Shown: one piece after another, positions 37,346-48,011 of the stretch
How the letters are laid out: every line of letters starts with the position of its first letter
How positions within the stretch are numbered: position 1 is the stretch's first letter
Assembly: GCA_003050565.1 (NCBI GenBank)
Contig: PEBW01000001.1
Location: forward strand, 248,001-312,000
DNA from: Brockia lithotrophica
GTDB lineage: Bacteria; Bacillota; Bacilli; Thermicanales; DSM-22653
Direction: 5' to 3'
Length of the DNA: 64,000 nucleotides
The notes under the pieces: generated by a model
Databases searched by the model: none
Seen by the model: the letters and a program-made list of their open reading frames with translations, nothing else
Told to the model about the DNA's origin: nothing
Program-made: the position numbers and the translations under genes

Positions 37346-38197
37346 TCACACCCTGCCGGACGAGCCGAAGAGGCGCATCTTCGCCTTCACCACGGCCTTA
37401 ATCGCCTCGCGCCCGGGTCCCAGGTACTTTCGCGGGTCGTAGAGATCGGGTTGCTCCGCGAGTACGCGGCGGACGGCTTCTGTCATCGCCTGCATGTTTT
37501 CCGTGTTGATGTTTACCTTACCCACGCCAACCTCGATCGCCCGCCGAATCTGGTCGTCGGGTACGCCAGACGCGCCGTGCAGGACGACGGGCACGGGGAT
37601 CTTTTCCGTGACGGCCTGGATGATGTGGTGGCGGATGTTCGGAACGCCCTTGTACACGCCGTGCGCCGTACCTACGGAGAGGGCGAGGGCGTCAACCCCC
37701 GTCTCTTCGTAGAAGCGGATCCCGTCTTCGGGACGGGCGAGGAGCTCCTCTTCGTTCGTGATCTCGTCTTCCGTCCCGCCGATCGCACCGACTTCCCCTT
37801 CCACGGAAACCCCCACTGCGCGGGCCATGCGCACGACGAGCTTGGTCTCGCGGATGTTCTCTTCAAGGGAGAGGTGGGATCCGTCAAACATGACGGAGGT
37901 AAACCCCGCCCGGATCGCCTGCGCGCACTGCTCGAAGCTCGTCCCGTGGTCAAGGTGCAGGACGACGGGCACGAATGTCCGTTCCGCGAGCGTCTTCGCG
38001 ATCGCCACGGCGAGGTCCCACCCGCCCATGTACTTAATCGCACCTTGGCTCACGCCAAAAATGAGCGGCGAACGCTCTTCCTCCGCGGCCTCGACGATCG
38101 CCTGGGCAAATTCGAGGTTGTTCAGGTTGAACTGGCCGACGGCGAACTTCTCCTTGCGTGCGCGCTGCATGAGTTCCGTCATCGATACGAGCGGCAT
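37346..38197 (-). CDS. fba: Class II fructose-bisphosphate aldolase
   Basis: Zinc-dependent aldolase, 283 residues. Zinc His in VVLHLDHGTSFEQC and the later HGVYKG and LHGASGVPDD; EGEVGAIGGTED is also typical. It follows spo0F, as fbaA does in B. subtilis. ATG at 38197 has GAGGAGGG upstream. Confidence 0.95.
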   Translation of the reverse strand: MPLVSMTELMQRARKEKFAVGQFNLNNLEFAQAIVEAAEEERSPLIFGVSQGAIKYMGGWDLAVAIAKTLAERTFVPVVLHLDHGTSFEQCAQAIRAGFTSVMFDGSHLSLEENIRETKLVVRMARAVGVSVEGEVGAIGGTEDEITNEEELLARPEDGIRFYEETGVDALALSVGTAHGVYKGVPNIRHHIIQAVTEKIPVPVVLHGASGVPDDQIRRAIEVGVGKVNINTENMQAMTEAVRRVLAEQPDLYDPRKYLGPGREAIKAVVKAKMRLFGSSGRV

Positions 38198-38244
38198 GAG
38201 GATCCCTCCTCACAATTGCTCGGCCCCACAGGGCCACACCGTGT

Positions 38245-38250
38245 ATTATA
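38245..38250 (-). promoter_or_regulatory. Extended -10 promoter upstream of fba
   Basis: Minus-strand TGC-TATAAT at 38245-38250 without a matching -35. It overlaps the last codons of spo0F and would let fba be expressed independently. Confidence 0.45.
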
Positions 38251-38623
38251 GCAAAGAATTCGAAGAGGCGCCCCCTCGAAAACGGTCCAAAAGTTCCCTC
38301 AAATGCTCTATATCAAAAGGTTTTGCCAAGACCGCGTGCACTCCGAGGCGCTTCGCTTCTTCTTCGATGTCGCGCTCGCCATACGCCGTCATGAGAACTA
38401 CGGGAAGGTGGGGATGGGTGTCGCGGATTTTCCGCAGGAGTTCCAGACCACTCATCCCCGGGAGCTTGACGTCGAGGAGGAGTAGGTCGGGTGGACCTTC
38501 CGAAAACTTTGCTAAGGCCTCGCGTGCGTTCCCGGCCAGCACAACCTGGAATCCCTGCTGCTTGACAACTTCCGCGAGCAAAGCGCGAATCCCGACCTGA
38601 TCGTCGACGACCATCACGCGCAT
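38246..38623 (-). CDS. spo0F: Sporulation phosphorelay response regulator Spo0F
   Basis: Single receiver domain, 125 residues, that relays phosphate from sensor kinases to Spo0B. Residues: acidic pair in VMVVDDQVGIRALL, the phosphoacceptor Asp in LLLLDVKLPGMSG, Thr in VLMTAYGERD and Lys in LAKPFDIEHL. The VDDQ.GIR and KPFDI motifs are specific to Spo0F. ATG at 38623 lies eight bases after GGGGGG. It sits between pyrG and fba, as in B. subtilis. The presence of Spo0F implies a Spo0B-type phosphotransferase elsewhere. Confidence 0.94.
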   Translation of the reverse strand: MRVMVVDDQVGIRALLAEVVKQQGFQVVLAGNAREALAKFSEGPPDLLLLDVKLPGMSGLELLRKIRDTHPHLPVVLMTAYGERDIEEEAKRLGVHAVLAKPFDIEHLRELLDRFRGGASSNSLL

Positions 38624-38676
38624 TTCCACAACCCCCCGGAGGAAAATCTCCCGGCCCATCTCGACCTCGCTTTTCC

Positions 38677-38682
38677 ATTATA
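38677..38682 (-). promoter_or_regulatory. -10 element upstream of spo0F
   Basis: Minus-strand TATAAT about 54 bases before spo0F; the -35 is poor (TCTTTC). A sigma-H alternative was not recognisable. Confidence 0.4.
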
Positions 38683-38757
38683 AGACAAGTTGAGAGGAGG
38701 AAAGATTCGGATGGGAAGATGCGCAGGGAAACGCCAATACGTCGCCTCGAAAAGGGG

Positions 38758-38792
38758 AAAAACGAAAAGAGCCCGAGGCTTGCCTCGGACTC
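38758..38792 (-). terminator. Rho-independent terminator of pyrG
   Basis: Eleven-pair stem (GAGTCCGAGGC with GCCTCGGGCTC, one T-G pair), then TTTTCGTTTTT on the minus strand, 11 bases after the pyrG stop. Confidence 0.88.
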
Positions 38793-38802
38793 TCCGGACC
38801 GC

Positions 38803-40492
<1,690 letters not shown>

Positions 40493-40496
<4 letters not shown>

Positions 40497-40978
40497 GGGG
40501 TTTCGTCTTCCCCCTCGAGCTCCCCGTCTTCCTCATCGGGAAGCGGAAGCTCTTCGTCGAGCGGTTCCTCGGCAACGAGGAGCTCCTTTTCCAGGTCCTC
40601 GAGCACGGCCTCGCCGCCTTCTTCGTCAAGCCCCAAGGGAAGGAGGTCCTCTTCTTCCGCTTCGAGGAGGTCTTCCTCGAGTTCCTCCTCTTCTTCGAAG
40701 GTGGGGATGAGCTCTTCGTACTTATCAAAGGGATACCAGTCCTTGAGTCCCCACTGACCCCCTCCCACGTGTACGAAACGGCCGTCAACGTTCAAAGAGG
40801 TGTAGAGCTGCGCCATACGGGCGACGTCGTCAGGTGCGTACCCTTTTTGCGCGAGAACGCGGGCGGCGATCTCCTCGAACGGCATGGGTTCGTGTTGGGC
40901 GAGGTTCGCCAAAAGGCGATACGCCAACTCGACCATCGGCGTCTCGCGGATGTACTCCTCCCCCCAATCCATCCTCAT
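40493..40978 (-). CDS. rpoE: RNA polymerase delta subunit
   Basis: Gram-positive RNA polymerase accessory subunit that speeds recycling. It has 161 residues: an N-terminal HARE-type fold (VELAYRLLANLAQ, SLNVDGRFVHVGGGQWGLKDW), and a C-terminal tail of about 75 residues made mostly of Glu, Asp and Leu, as in other delta subunits. Position before pyrG is the conserved Bacillales order. Start 40978; a second Met two codons later is possible. Confidence 0.93.
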
Positions 40979-41051
40979 CCCTCCCGAACGGGAATCGATG
41001 TACCCATTCTAGTCCAAAAGCACACCGGTATCCTCTCCGCGCGCGCTCGAG

Positions 41052-41933
41052 CTACATCCCACGGCGACGGTCGTCTCCTCCGGGAAAAAAGAGGAAGAGG
41101 AGCTCGCGCACCGCTTTGGCCGCAAGAACGGCGGTGATCCCCGTGTCGTACACGGGAGATACCTCGACGAGGTCCGCGCCGATGAGGCGAACGCCCGCCC
41201 GGTACAGGTACTCGACGCCGGAGAAGAACTCCTTGGGGGTGATGCCGCCCGGCTCGGGTGTACCCGTCCCGGGTGCAAAGGAAGGATCGAATACGTCGAT
41301 GTCCAGGGTGAAGTAGACGGGACACGAAGCGAGCCGATCGGCGAGGTCTTCGATCGCTTCGCGAAAGACAAACGGCCGAAACACGAGGTGCTCCTCCGCC
41401 CACGCCCACTCCTCGCCGTCTCCGGAACGAATGGCAAGGCTGAAAACGCGTTCCGGGCCAATCCTCTCCGCGATGCGGCGGATCACCGTAGCGTGGGAGA
41501 GCTCTTCCCCCTCGTATACGGACCTGGCGTCGGCGTGGGCGTCTACGTGGAGGACGCAGAGATCCGGAAACGCCGTATGCGCCGCCTCTACGAGGGGGAG
41601 GGTGATGAGGTGCTCACCGCCCAAGGCAAAGGGGTATTTCCCGCGCCGGTAGACCGTCTCCCCAAAGGCGCGAATCGAGGCGAGGGAGCGGTCGCGCGCT
41701 CCGTGCGGCAGCGGGAGATCGCCGACATCCGCGTAGGAAAGCTCTCGGAGGTCGCGCCGGAGGTAGGGGCTGAAGGTCTCGAGAACCTCGGAGGCGGCGC
41801 GGATCGCCTGCGGACCGAAGCGCGTGCCGGGCCGAAAGGACGTCGTGAGATCGAGGGGAACGCCGAAAAGGAGGACGTCTCCGTCCGCCTTCGCCTCGAG
41901 GAAAGCGGGGAGAGAGGTACCGCCTACGGTCAT
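41052..41933 (-). CDS. speB: Agmatinase/arginase-family ureohydrolase
   Basis: Binuclear manganese hydrolase, 293 residues. Metal ligands are in ALGGEHLIT, HVDAHADARSVY and FTLDIDVFDPSFAPGTGTP. Placement directly after speE supports agmatinase (agmatine to putrescine) rather than arginase. The ATG at 41933 overlaps the speE stop (ATGA), so putrescine and spermidine production are probably coupled. speA is not in the window. Confidence 0.9.
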   Translation of the reverse strand: MTVGGTSLPAFLEAKADGDVLLFGVPLDLTTSFRPGTRFGPQAIRAASEVLETFSPYLRRDLRELSYADVGDLPLPHGARDRSLASIRAFGETVYRRGKYPFALGGEHLITLPLVEAAHTAFPDLCVLHVDAHADARSVYEGEELSHATVIRRIAERIGPERVFSLAIRSGDGEEWAWAEEHLVFRPFVFREAIEDLADRLASCPVYFTLDIDVFDPSFAPGTGTPEPGGITPKEFFSGVEYLYRAGVRLIGADLVEVSPVYDTGITAVLAAKAVRELLFLFFPGGDDRRRGM

Positions 41934-42772
41934 GCTTCCCTTCCTTCCCGGAGAGCCACGAGGAGTTCGCGCGGAAGCGCAAAGGAGGCCCGGTGCACTT
42001 CCGGCGTGTAGTACCGCGTAGGGAGGGCCTCGGCGCGTGCGTCCTCGATGGCGAGAGGATCGGGGCCAAGGCTTCCCAGGGTGAAGCTCCACAACCCCGA
42101 GGGATACGTGGGAATCGATGCGAGGTACGTCCAAACGTGCGGGAATGCGCGACCTACGAGGTGGTGGGCGCGAACCACCCGCTCGCGCTTGAGCCAGGGG
42201 TTGTCGGTCTGCGCGGCAAATAGCCCGCCCGAACGCAACGAGTTGCGCAGTTTCTCGTAAAAGGCGAGCTCGAAGAGCTGGACGGCCGGTCCCACCGGTT
42301 CCGTAGAGTCGACGAGGATCACGTCGTAGTGTGCCGTTCGGCCGTCGAGGAAGGAAAAGCCGTCGGCGACGTGGACGTGTACGCGCGGATCCCGGAGGCA
42401 TTTCCCGGCTTCCGGGAAAAACGCCTCTGCCACCCGGAGGACGGCAGCGTCGATTTCCACAAGATCTACGGTGCGCACGGAAGCGTGACGCAAAACCTCA
42501 CACGCCACGCCGCCGTCCCCGCCCCCTACGATGAGCACGCGTTCGGGGTGCGGGTGCGCGACCAGGGGTACGTGGGCAAGCATCTCGCTGTACACGTGGC
42601 CGTCGCGCTCCGTCGTCATGACCATTCCGTCCAGAAGAAGAACCCGGCCGTAGGCTTCCGTCTCCAGGACGTCTATCCTCTGGTATGGCGACACTTCGTG
42701 GTGCAGGCTCCGGCGGACCTTGAGGCTTAACGCGACTCCCTCGGCTTGGTATTCGGTAAACCAAAGTTCCAC
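41930..42772 (-). CDS. speE: Spermidine synthase (polyamine aminopropyltransferase)
   Basis: Transfers aminopropyl from decarboxylated S-adenosylmethionine to putrescine. It has 280 residues with LLLDGMVMTTERDGHVYSEM, the nucleotide loop VLIVGGGDGGVACEVLRH, and VILVDSTEPVGPA with the catalytic Asp. First gene of the speE-speB operon, divergent from the PBP gene. Confidence 0.95.
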   Translation of the reverse strand: MELWFTEYQAEGVALSLKVRRSLHHEVSPYQRIDVLETEAYGRVLLLDGMVMTTERDGHVYSEMLAHVPLVAHPHPERVLIVGGGDGGVACEVLRHASVRTVDLVEIDAAVLRVAEAFFPEAGKCLRDPRVHVHVADGFSFLDGRTAHYDVILVDSTEPVGPAVQLFELAFYEKLRNSLRSGGLFAAQTDNPWLKRERVVRAHHLVGRAFPHVWTYLASIPTYPSGLWSFTLGSLGPDPLAIEDARAEALPTRYYTPEVHRASFALPRELLVALREGREA

Positions 42773-42816
42773 CCGGGATCCCCTTTCCCTTCCAGGATCG
42801 GCGACCTACCGGGACG

Positions 42817-42844
42817 ATTATACGCTTCTTGCGCAGGAAGTCCA
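42817..42844 (-). promoter_or_regulatory. Promoter of speE-speB
   Basis: Minus-strand TGGACT (42839-42844), 16-base spacer and TATAAT (42817-42822). Leader about 38 bases. No matching plus-strand promoter for the divergent PBP gene was clear. Confidence 0.6.
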
Positions 42845-42909
42845 GTCGCCCGGCGAAAGGTTTGGTTCCGACCCCCCAGAACCCATACTGGAAGAGGGAG
42901 GGAGGGCCC

Positions 42910-44898
42910 GTGTGGAGACAGGCCGCACACGTACTCTTTGCCCTCATCGTTCTCCTCGTGGCAAGCACGGCCGCGCTTGCCGCCCTCGCGATCCTCACAC
43001 CCCTTCCTTACGAACCGCGTGAGGAGATCCACCACCCGACGGTCCTCTACGACGCAAAGGGCCGGGCGTTCGCCCCTCTGGGAGGGAACACCTTTCAGAT
43101 CCCCCTGCGCAAAGAGGACATTCCCCCGTTGGTCAAAGCGGCGACGCTCGCCGTCGAGGACCGGAGGTTTTACCGCCATTTGGGAGTAGATCCGCTGCGC
43201 CTCCTCAAGGCGCTCTACGTCAACGCGCGCACGGGAGAAATTCGCGAGGGCGGAAGCACGGTCACGCAACAGCTCGCCCGGAACCTTTACCTGAGCCACG
43301 AGCGCACGTGGGCGCGGAAATTGAAGGAACTCGTTTACGCCCTACGTCTCGAACAGCGCCTGAGCAAGGAAGAGATTCTCGCCCTCTACCTGAACACGAT
43401 TTACTACGGAAACGGGGCTTACGGGATCGAAGCGGCCGCGGAACGCTACTTCGGAAAGACGGCCAAAGATCTTTCCCTCGCCGAGGCGAGCTTCCTCGTC
43501 GGATTGCCCAAAGGACCCTCCCTGTACGACCCGTACCGCCACTTCGAACTCGCCCGACAGCGACAGCGCGAAGTCCTCGACGCCATGGTTGCCGCAGGGA
43601 TCCTTTCAGAGGCCGAAGCCGCACGGGCGTGGACGGAGGAAATTCGCCTCCTCCCACACCCCGAGGAAACGAGAGAGGCTCCCTACTTTGCCCGCCAGGT
43701 CGAGCTCTGGCTCGAAGAACACCTTGGGATCGACGAAGGGACTGCCAGACGAGCCGGGCTCAAGGTCCACACGACCTTGGATCCTCAGGCGCAAGCTGCG
43801 GCCGAAGAGGCCGTTCGGCAGCACATTCCCCCGGATACTGACCTGGAAGCGGCGGTCGTCGTCGCTGACCCCCGTACGGGAGCCGTGCTCGCCCTCGTCG
43901 GAGGAAAGGATTTCGCCAAAAGCCAGCTCGATCGCACGCGCGCGCCGCGCCAACCGGGTTCGACGTTCAAACCCTTCGTCTACCTCACCGCACTCGAAGA
44001 AGGCTACACGCCTCTCACCCTCGGTCCGAGCCGCGAAAAGACGTTCGTCCTGGCAGACGGCACGCCGTACACGCCGAAAAACTACGGCGACCGGTACGCA
44101 AACGCGGACGTTCCCCTCGCGTACGCAATTCAGACGAGCGACAACGTCTACGCCGTGGACACGATTTCCCGCCTTGGTCCGGAACGGGTCGCCGCCCGTG
44201 CCCGCGACCTCGGGATCGCAGAACCGCTCCTTCCCGTCCTCTCCCTCGCCCTCGGGACCTCCGAGGTGAGTCCTTGGTCCCTCGCGCAAGCGTACGCGAC
44301 GCTTGCCGCAGGGGGCGTCTACCGCCCTCTTTACCTCGTGGAACGCGTCGAAACTGCAGACGGTCGGCTTCTCTACGTACATCGTCCGGAAGAACGGCGG
44401 GTCGCCGGTCGGGATACGGTCTACGTCCTCACCCACCTCCTCGAGCGCGTCCTCGACGAAGGGGGGACGGGACACCTCGTCGCCGCCCGCTTGAAACGTC
44501 CGGCGGCGGCGAAAACCGGTACGACCGCGGTGGATGGGTGGATGGCCGGGTACACGCCCTTCCGCGTCGTCGTCGTTCGGGTGGGGTACGATCAAGAACG
44601 CACTCTCGACAACCGGGAAGCCGCCCTCGCGAAATTCATCTGGGCCGATGCCTTAGAAAGAGCCTCGCACGACCTCCCTCCCGAAAGTTTCACCCAGCCC
44701 GCCGGCGTCACCCTCCTCTCCGTAGACCTGCGATCGGGTTGGAATACGGGCCGTTTTGCAGAAGGAAGCACGCGCCTCGCCTTCGTGCGGGGGAGCGAGC
44801 CTACGCTTCTTCCCGCAGCAAACCCCCCACCTCCCTCTCCCGCAGAACCTTCGCTCTGGGAGCGCCTCAAAGGCCTTTGGCCTCGCGTCCTTCCCTAA
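42910..44898 (+). CDS. Class A penicillin-binding protein (glycosyltransferase/transpeptidase)
   Basis: Bifunctional peptidoglycan synthase, 662 residues. Membrane anchor at about 8-30; glycosyltransferase domain with catalytic Glu83 (AVEDRRFYRHLG) and EGGSTVTQQLARNLYLS; transpeptidase with Ser351-TFK, Ser410-Asp-Asn and the Lys534-TGT box. It ends in a short Pro-rich tail with no PASTA or FN3 domain, so it is closer to PBP2c/2d or PBP4 types than to PBP1a/b. GTG at 42910 follows a GGGAGGGAGGG ribosome site. The 3' end overlaps the convergent ROK kinase gene by 32 bases. Confidence 0.92.
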   Translation: MWRQAAHVLFALIVLLVASTAALAALAILTPLPYEPREEIHHPTVLYDAKGRAFAPLGGNTFQIPLRKEDIPPLVKAATLAVEDRRFYRHLGVDPLRLLKALYVNARTGEIREGGSTVTQQLARNLYLSHERTWARKLKELVYALRLEQRLSKEEILALYLNTIYYGNGAYGIEAAAERYFGKTAKDLSLAEASFLVGLPKGPSLYDPYRHFELARQRQREVLDAMVAAGILSEAEAARAWTEEIRLLPHPEETREAPYFARQVELWLEEHLGIDEGTARRAGLKVHTTLDPQAQAAAEEAVRQHIPPDTDLEAAVVVADPRTGAVLALVGGKDFAKSQLDRTRAPRQPGSTFKPFVYLTALEEGYTPLTLGPSREKTFVLADGTPYTPKNYGDRYANADVPLAYAIQTSDNVYAVDTISRLGPERVAARARDLGIAEPLLPVLSLALGTSEVSPWSLAQAYATLAAGGVYRPLYLVERVETADGRLLYVHRPEERRVAGRDTVYVLTHLLERVLDEGGTGHLVAARLKRPAAAKTGTTAVDGWMAGYTPFRVVVVRVGYDQERTLDNREAALAKFIWADALERASHDLPPESFTQPAGVTLLSVDLRSGWNTGRFAEGSTRLAFVRGSEPTLLPAANPPPPSPAEPSLWERLKGLWPRVLP

Positions 44899-45823
44899 AC
44901 CCGAGGTATGCGGCCCCGAGGACGCCCGCGTCTTCCGGATGTTCTCCCGGCAGAAGGATGTCGGGAAGGAGAAATTCCGGCAAGGCGTACCGGGGAAGGG
45001 CTTCTCGGAGCGGGGTGAAGAGCACCTCACCCGCACGGCTCACGCCGCCGCCAACGACGATCCGTTCGGGGTTCAGGGCATTCACGAGACCTCCGGCGAC
45101 GAAAGCCAGAGCTTCCGCCGCCTGCACGAAGATCTCCCGCGCGGCGGCGTCGCCCTCGCTCGCCGCTGTCGCCACGTGGCGGGCGGAAATCCGGCCCTCG
45201 CGGGCAAGAACTTCCGCAAGGTACGGAGAACGTCCCGTTTCCGCCGCTTCGCGGCCGCGGCGGGCAATGGCTCGGCCGGAAGCCTCCGTCTCCAGGCAAC
45301 CGCGCTTCCCGCAAGAACACAAAAGCCCGCCCTCGCGCCGAACGGGGATGTGACCGAATTCGCCCGCGAAGCCGCGCGCGCCGCGGAGAAGCTTTCCTTC
45401 CGCAAGAATTGCCCCCCCGACCCCTGTTCCCAAGGCAAAAAAGAGCACCCATTCGGCACCCCGGGCGGCTCCCCGCCAAAGCTCTCCGAGGAGGGCGACG
45501 TTTGCGTCGTTTTCTACGGCGACGGGAAAGGGAAGCTCACGTGCAAGGCGTTCCCGCAATGGAACGTTCCGCCACTTCAAGTTCGGGGCGTGCCCGACTA
45601 CCCCCGATCGACCGTCCACCCAGCCGGGGACGCCGACCCCTACGAACGCCACTTCCTCACCGTCCCCGAGGAGAGAACGGATGAGGTCTACGAGCGCTTC
45701 GAGGACGGCCTCTCCTCCTTCCCGCGGCGTCGGCACGTTGCGGAAGCGGAGGATGGTCCCGTCTTCGCGGACGATTCCCCCCTTGATCTGAGTCCCCCCT
45801 ACATCGATGCCCACGGCGTTCAT
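44867..45823 (-). CDS. ROK-family sugar kinase, probable glucokinase
   Basis: The 318 residues have the ATP-binding GIDVGGTQIKGGIV, catalytic Asp in PVAVENDANVALLGE, ALGTGVGGAIL, the substrate GEFGHIPV and the ROK zinc motif CSCGKRGCLE. Glucose is the most likely substrate, giving glucose-6-phosphate for pgcA and galU, but ROK specificity cannot be read with certainty. It has no DNA-binding domain, so it is a kinase rather than a ROK repressor. Confidence 0.88.
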   Translation of the reverse strand: MNAVGIDVGGTQIKGGIVREDGTILRFRNVPTPREGGEAVLEALVDLIRSLLGDGEEVAFVGVGVPGWVDGRSGVVGHAPNLKWRNVPLRERLARELPFPVAVENDANVALLGELWRGAARGAEWVLFFALGTGVGGAILAEGKLLRGARGFAGEFGHIPVRREGGLLCSCGKRGCLETEASGRAIARRGREAAETGRSPYLAEVLAREGRISARHVATAASEGDAAAREIFVQAAEALAFVAGGLVNALNPERIVVGGGVSRAGEVLFTPLREALPRYALPEFLLPDILLPGEHPEDAGVLGAAYLGFREGREAKGL

Positions 45824-45850
45824 CGCCGAACTCCCCCTCGTGCGTTCGTC

Positions 45851-46519
45851 TCAGGGCAAAGGCGCTTCGCCGGCCAGGTGTCGTGTGAGAATGGGGAGCG
45901 CTCGTTGTACGAGTTCTTCGGGGGCGAGGCGCGCGTCGAGGCGGACAAAGCGTGGTTCGGAGCGGACGAGACGTTCGTAGCCTTCCCGGACGAAGGCGTG
46001 AAACGAGGCGTCTAGGCGATCGAAGCGGCTGTAGACCCGTTCCTTGTCGCGCGTGAGGCGCTCAAGAGCCTCTTCCACGGGGAGGTCGAGGTAAAAGGTG
46101 AGGGAGGGCCACAGTCCCTCGAGCACAACTTCGTTGATCGCGCGCACCCGCTCTACCCCGGCTCCTCGAACCATCCCTTGGTACACCAGACTCGAGTCGA
46201 CGAAGCGGTCCACGAGCACGACGCGCCCGGCCTCGAGCGCCGGACGAATCACGCGAACGACGTGCTCGCGGCGTACCGCCGCATAGAAAAGCGCCTCGCT
46301 CAGGGGATCGACGCCCGCAGACTCCTCGCCGAGGAGAAAGGCGCGAACCCGCTCCCCGAGGGGGGTCCCTCCCGGTTCGCGGGTGAAAACGACGGCATGC
46401 CCGAGGGAAACGAGCGCTTCCCGAAGGCGGAGGGCGAATGTCGTCTTCCCGGACCCTTCCGGTCCTTCTACGGTAACTAAGCGGCGCCGAAGGAAGGCAA
46501 GGAGCGTTTCTTCCGCCAC
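45851..46519 (-). CDS. tmk: Thymidylate kinase
   Basis: Phosphorylates dTMP to dTDP. It has 222 residues with the P-loop VEGPEGSGKTTFA, TREPGGTPLGERVR, and VDRFVDSSLVYQGMVRG (DR-motif and lid). In many Bacillota tmk lies beside holB; here it stands in front of the ROK kinase. Start GTG at 46519, with AAGGGG upstream. Confidence 0.94.
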   Translation of the reverse strand: MAEETLLAFLRRRLVTVEGPEGSGKTTFALRLREALVSLGHAVVFTREPGGTPLGERVRAFLLGEESAGVDPLSEALFYAAVRREHVVRVIRPALEAGRVVLVDRFVDSSLVYQGMVRGAGVERVRAINEVVLEGLWPSLTFYLDLPVEEALERLTRDKERVYSRFDRLDASFHAFVREGYERLVRSEPRFVRLDARLAPEELVQRALPILTRHLAGEAPLP

Positions 46520-46745
46520 GAAGTTTCCCCTTCTTCCCCAGAATCGTAGACGCTATCCACCCGGAGCAACGGGGTAAAGCAGAAGCAAGGGGGTGGGGCT
46601 TCCTAGTCCAACACACCTATTTCCTGGCCTCGACGACCCGGGAAGCAGGAAATTTCCCCGGAATTGTGGAAAGAAATCCCGGGAAAGGGGTTTCGAGTAC
46701 TAGTTTGTGAGAACTACGGAAACACGCGTAGAAAGGGAAGCTTCC

Positions 46746-48011
46746 ATGCCGTCTTTCTTTTCCCCAAAAGAAGCGGAAAGTTCGGGTTCCTCGATCCCCC
46801 ACCTCGACGCGTGGCGCGGATTTTTCGAACTAGGAGAAGAGAGGTTTCCCCGAGCCGAGGTTCGCGACCTTTGGCTTGCCTACCGCAACTCGGGCCTTTC
46901 TCCCTACCGCGAACCGGAAATCTGGACCGTCCCCGACGAAGGGGAAGGACAAAAGGAGTGCCGCCGCGTCGTAGAGACGCTCGCTCGGGACCTCGTCCGA
47001 GCCGGAGAAACGGGGTTTCTCCTGGCGTGCGTAGAAGCGACGGGCGTCGTGGCGGCAACCGCCTCCGATCCGGGTGGAACGAGTTTTGCCGAACGCCCGT
47101 TTGGTGTGCGGGCAGGGACCGTGCTCTCGTTCCCTCCCTACCCGGTTACGGCGTACGCCCTTGCGCGGAAAGAGGGAACGATGGCCTGGCTCGTAGGTGC
47201 GGAGCACCCCCACGTGGTTTGGCATCGCTCCACCTCATTGGCCATCCCCCTCCCAGAACCGGAAAACAGGACGCTTGTGGCCTTTTTCCGAGGATATCCC
47301 CCCGTCCGCCGCATCGCCACCGCGATTCTCGACGCCCTCGCAAACCGCCGCCCTCCCGGAGTTTCGGAGCTCCCCCCGCGTTCTCTACCTTCGCCGTTTC
47401 CGGCTCTGCGGCCGCTCTTCTCGTTTCTCGCCCACGAGATCTTCAATCCCCTCACGCACATCCGAGGGTTCCTCGAACTGCGCGCAAAGGGCGGGGAACG
47501 TGAAGCGCTCCTGCGCGACGCCGCGCACATCGAACGGACGCTCCGTGCCTTTCTCCTCCTCTCGGAACCGCACGGCAGGGAAGTGGAGTCCGTGGTGGAC
47601 TTCCGCGCCCTCTTGCGCACGGCCGTCGACCAGGCGACTCGCATTTCCCCTCTCGCCATCTCCCTGCCTCAAAAACCGCTCCTCGTACGGGGAGACCCGC
47701 TTCGCCTGGAAATCGGACTGCATCTCGCGCTCACCTGGCTTCAGATGCTCGGCGATCCCTTCCCCTCCCTCGTAAGCGGAACTGGGGAGCGAGAAGCGTT
47801 CCTGCGGCTGGGAGGTGCGGGCCCTGTGCCCCGGAGTGCGCCACCGGGGGAAACCACCTTGGGGCAAGGGCTGGAAACCGAGGAAGTTCTCTTTGCCCTT
47901 GCCACGCGCCTACTCACCGAAGGCGGGGCCCGCGTCGATCCCCCCGAGGCAGAAGGGGAAGGGTGGCGCGTCACCGTCCGCCTCCCCCTCGCCCAAGAAG
48001 CGGATCCCTAG
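46746..48011 (+). CDS. Sensor protein: AcoR-like GAF input plus histidine-kinase core with degenerate ATP-binding domain
   Basis: A soluble 421-residue protein. Residues about 39-55 (LWLAYRNSGLSPY) resemble the N-terminus of AcoR-type activators. A GAF-like domain with the AcoR hallmark VGAEHPHVVWHR follows (150-161). The dimerisation helix FLAHEIFNPLTHIRGFLEL has the phospho-acceptor His230 in the HEI.NPLT form of sporulation kinases. The C-terminal domain aligns in outline with HATPase but lacks the N-box Asn and the DxGxG motif; a GQGLETEEVLFALA stretch replaces G2. It may be an inactive kinase, a Spo0B-like phosphotransferase or a sensor needing a partner. ATG at 46746 has AAAGGG upstream. 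It is the only two-component-type gene here apart from WalRK and Spo0F. Confidence 0.65.
   Translation: MPSFFSPKEAESSGSSIPHLDAWRGFFELGEERFPRAEVRDLWLAYRNSGLSPYREPEIWTVPDEGEGQKECRRVVETLARDLVRAGETGFLLACVEATGVVAATASDPGGTSFAERPFGVRAGTVLSFPPYPVTAYALARKEGTMAWLVGAEHPHVVWHRSTSLAIPLPEPENRTLVAFFRGYPPVRRIATAILDALANRRPPGVSELPPRSLPSPFPALRPLFSFLAHEIFNPLTHIRGFLELRAKGGEREALLRDAAHIERTLRAFLLLSEPHGREVESVVDFRALLRTAVDQATRISPLAISLPQKPLLVRGDPLRLEIGLHLALTWLQMLGDPFPSLVSGTGEREAFLRLGGAGPVPRSAPPGETTLGQGLETEEVLFALATRLLTEGGARVDPPEAEGEGWRVTVRLPLAQEADP

Noticed and set aside
35339-38251. 970-codon plus-strand open frame opposite M23, glpX and fba
   Set aside because: It is antisense to three recognisable genes, has no family motifs, and is explained by the high G/C third-position bias of the minus-strand genes.
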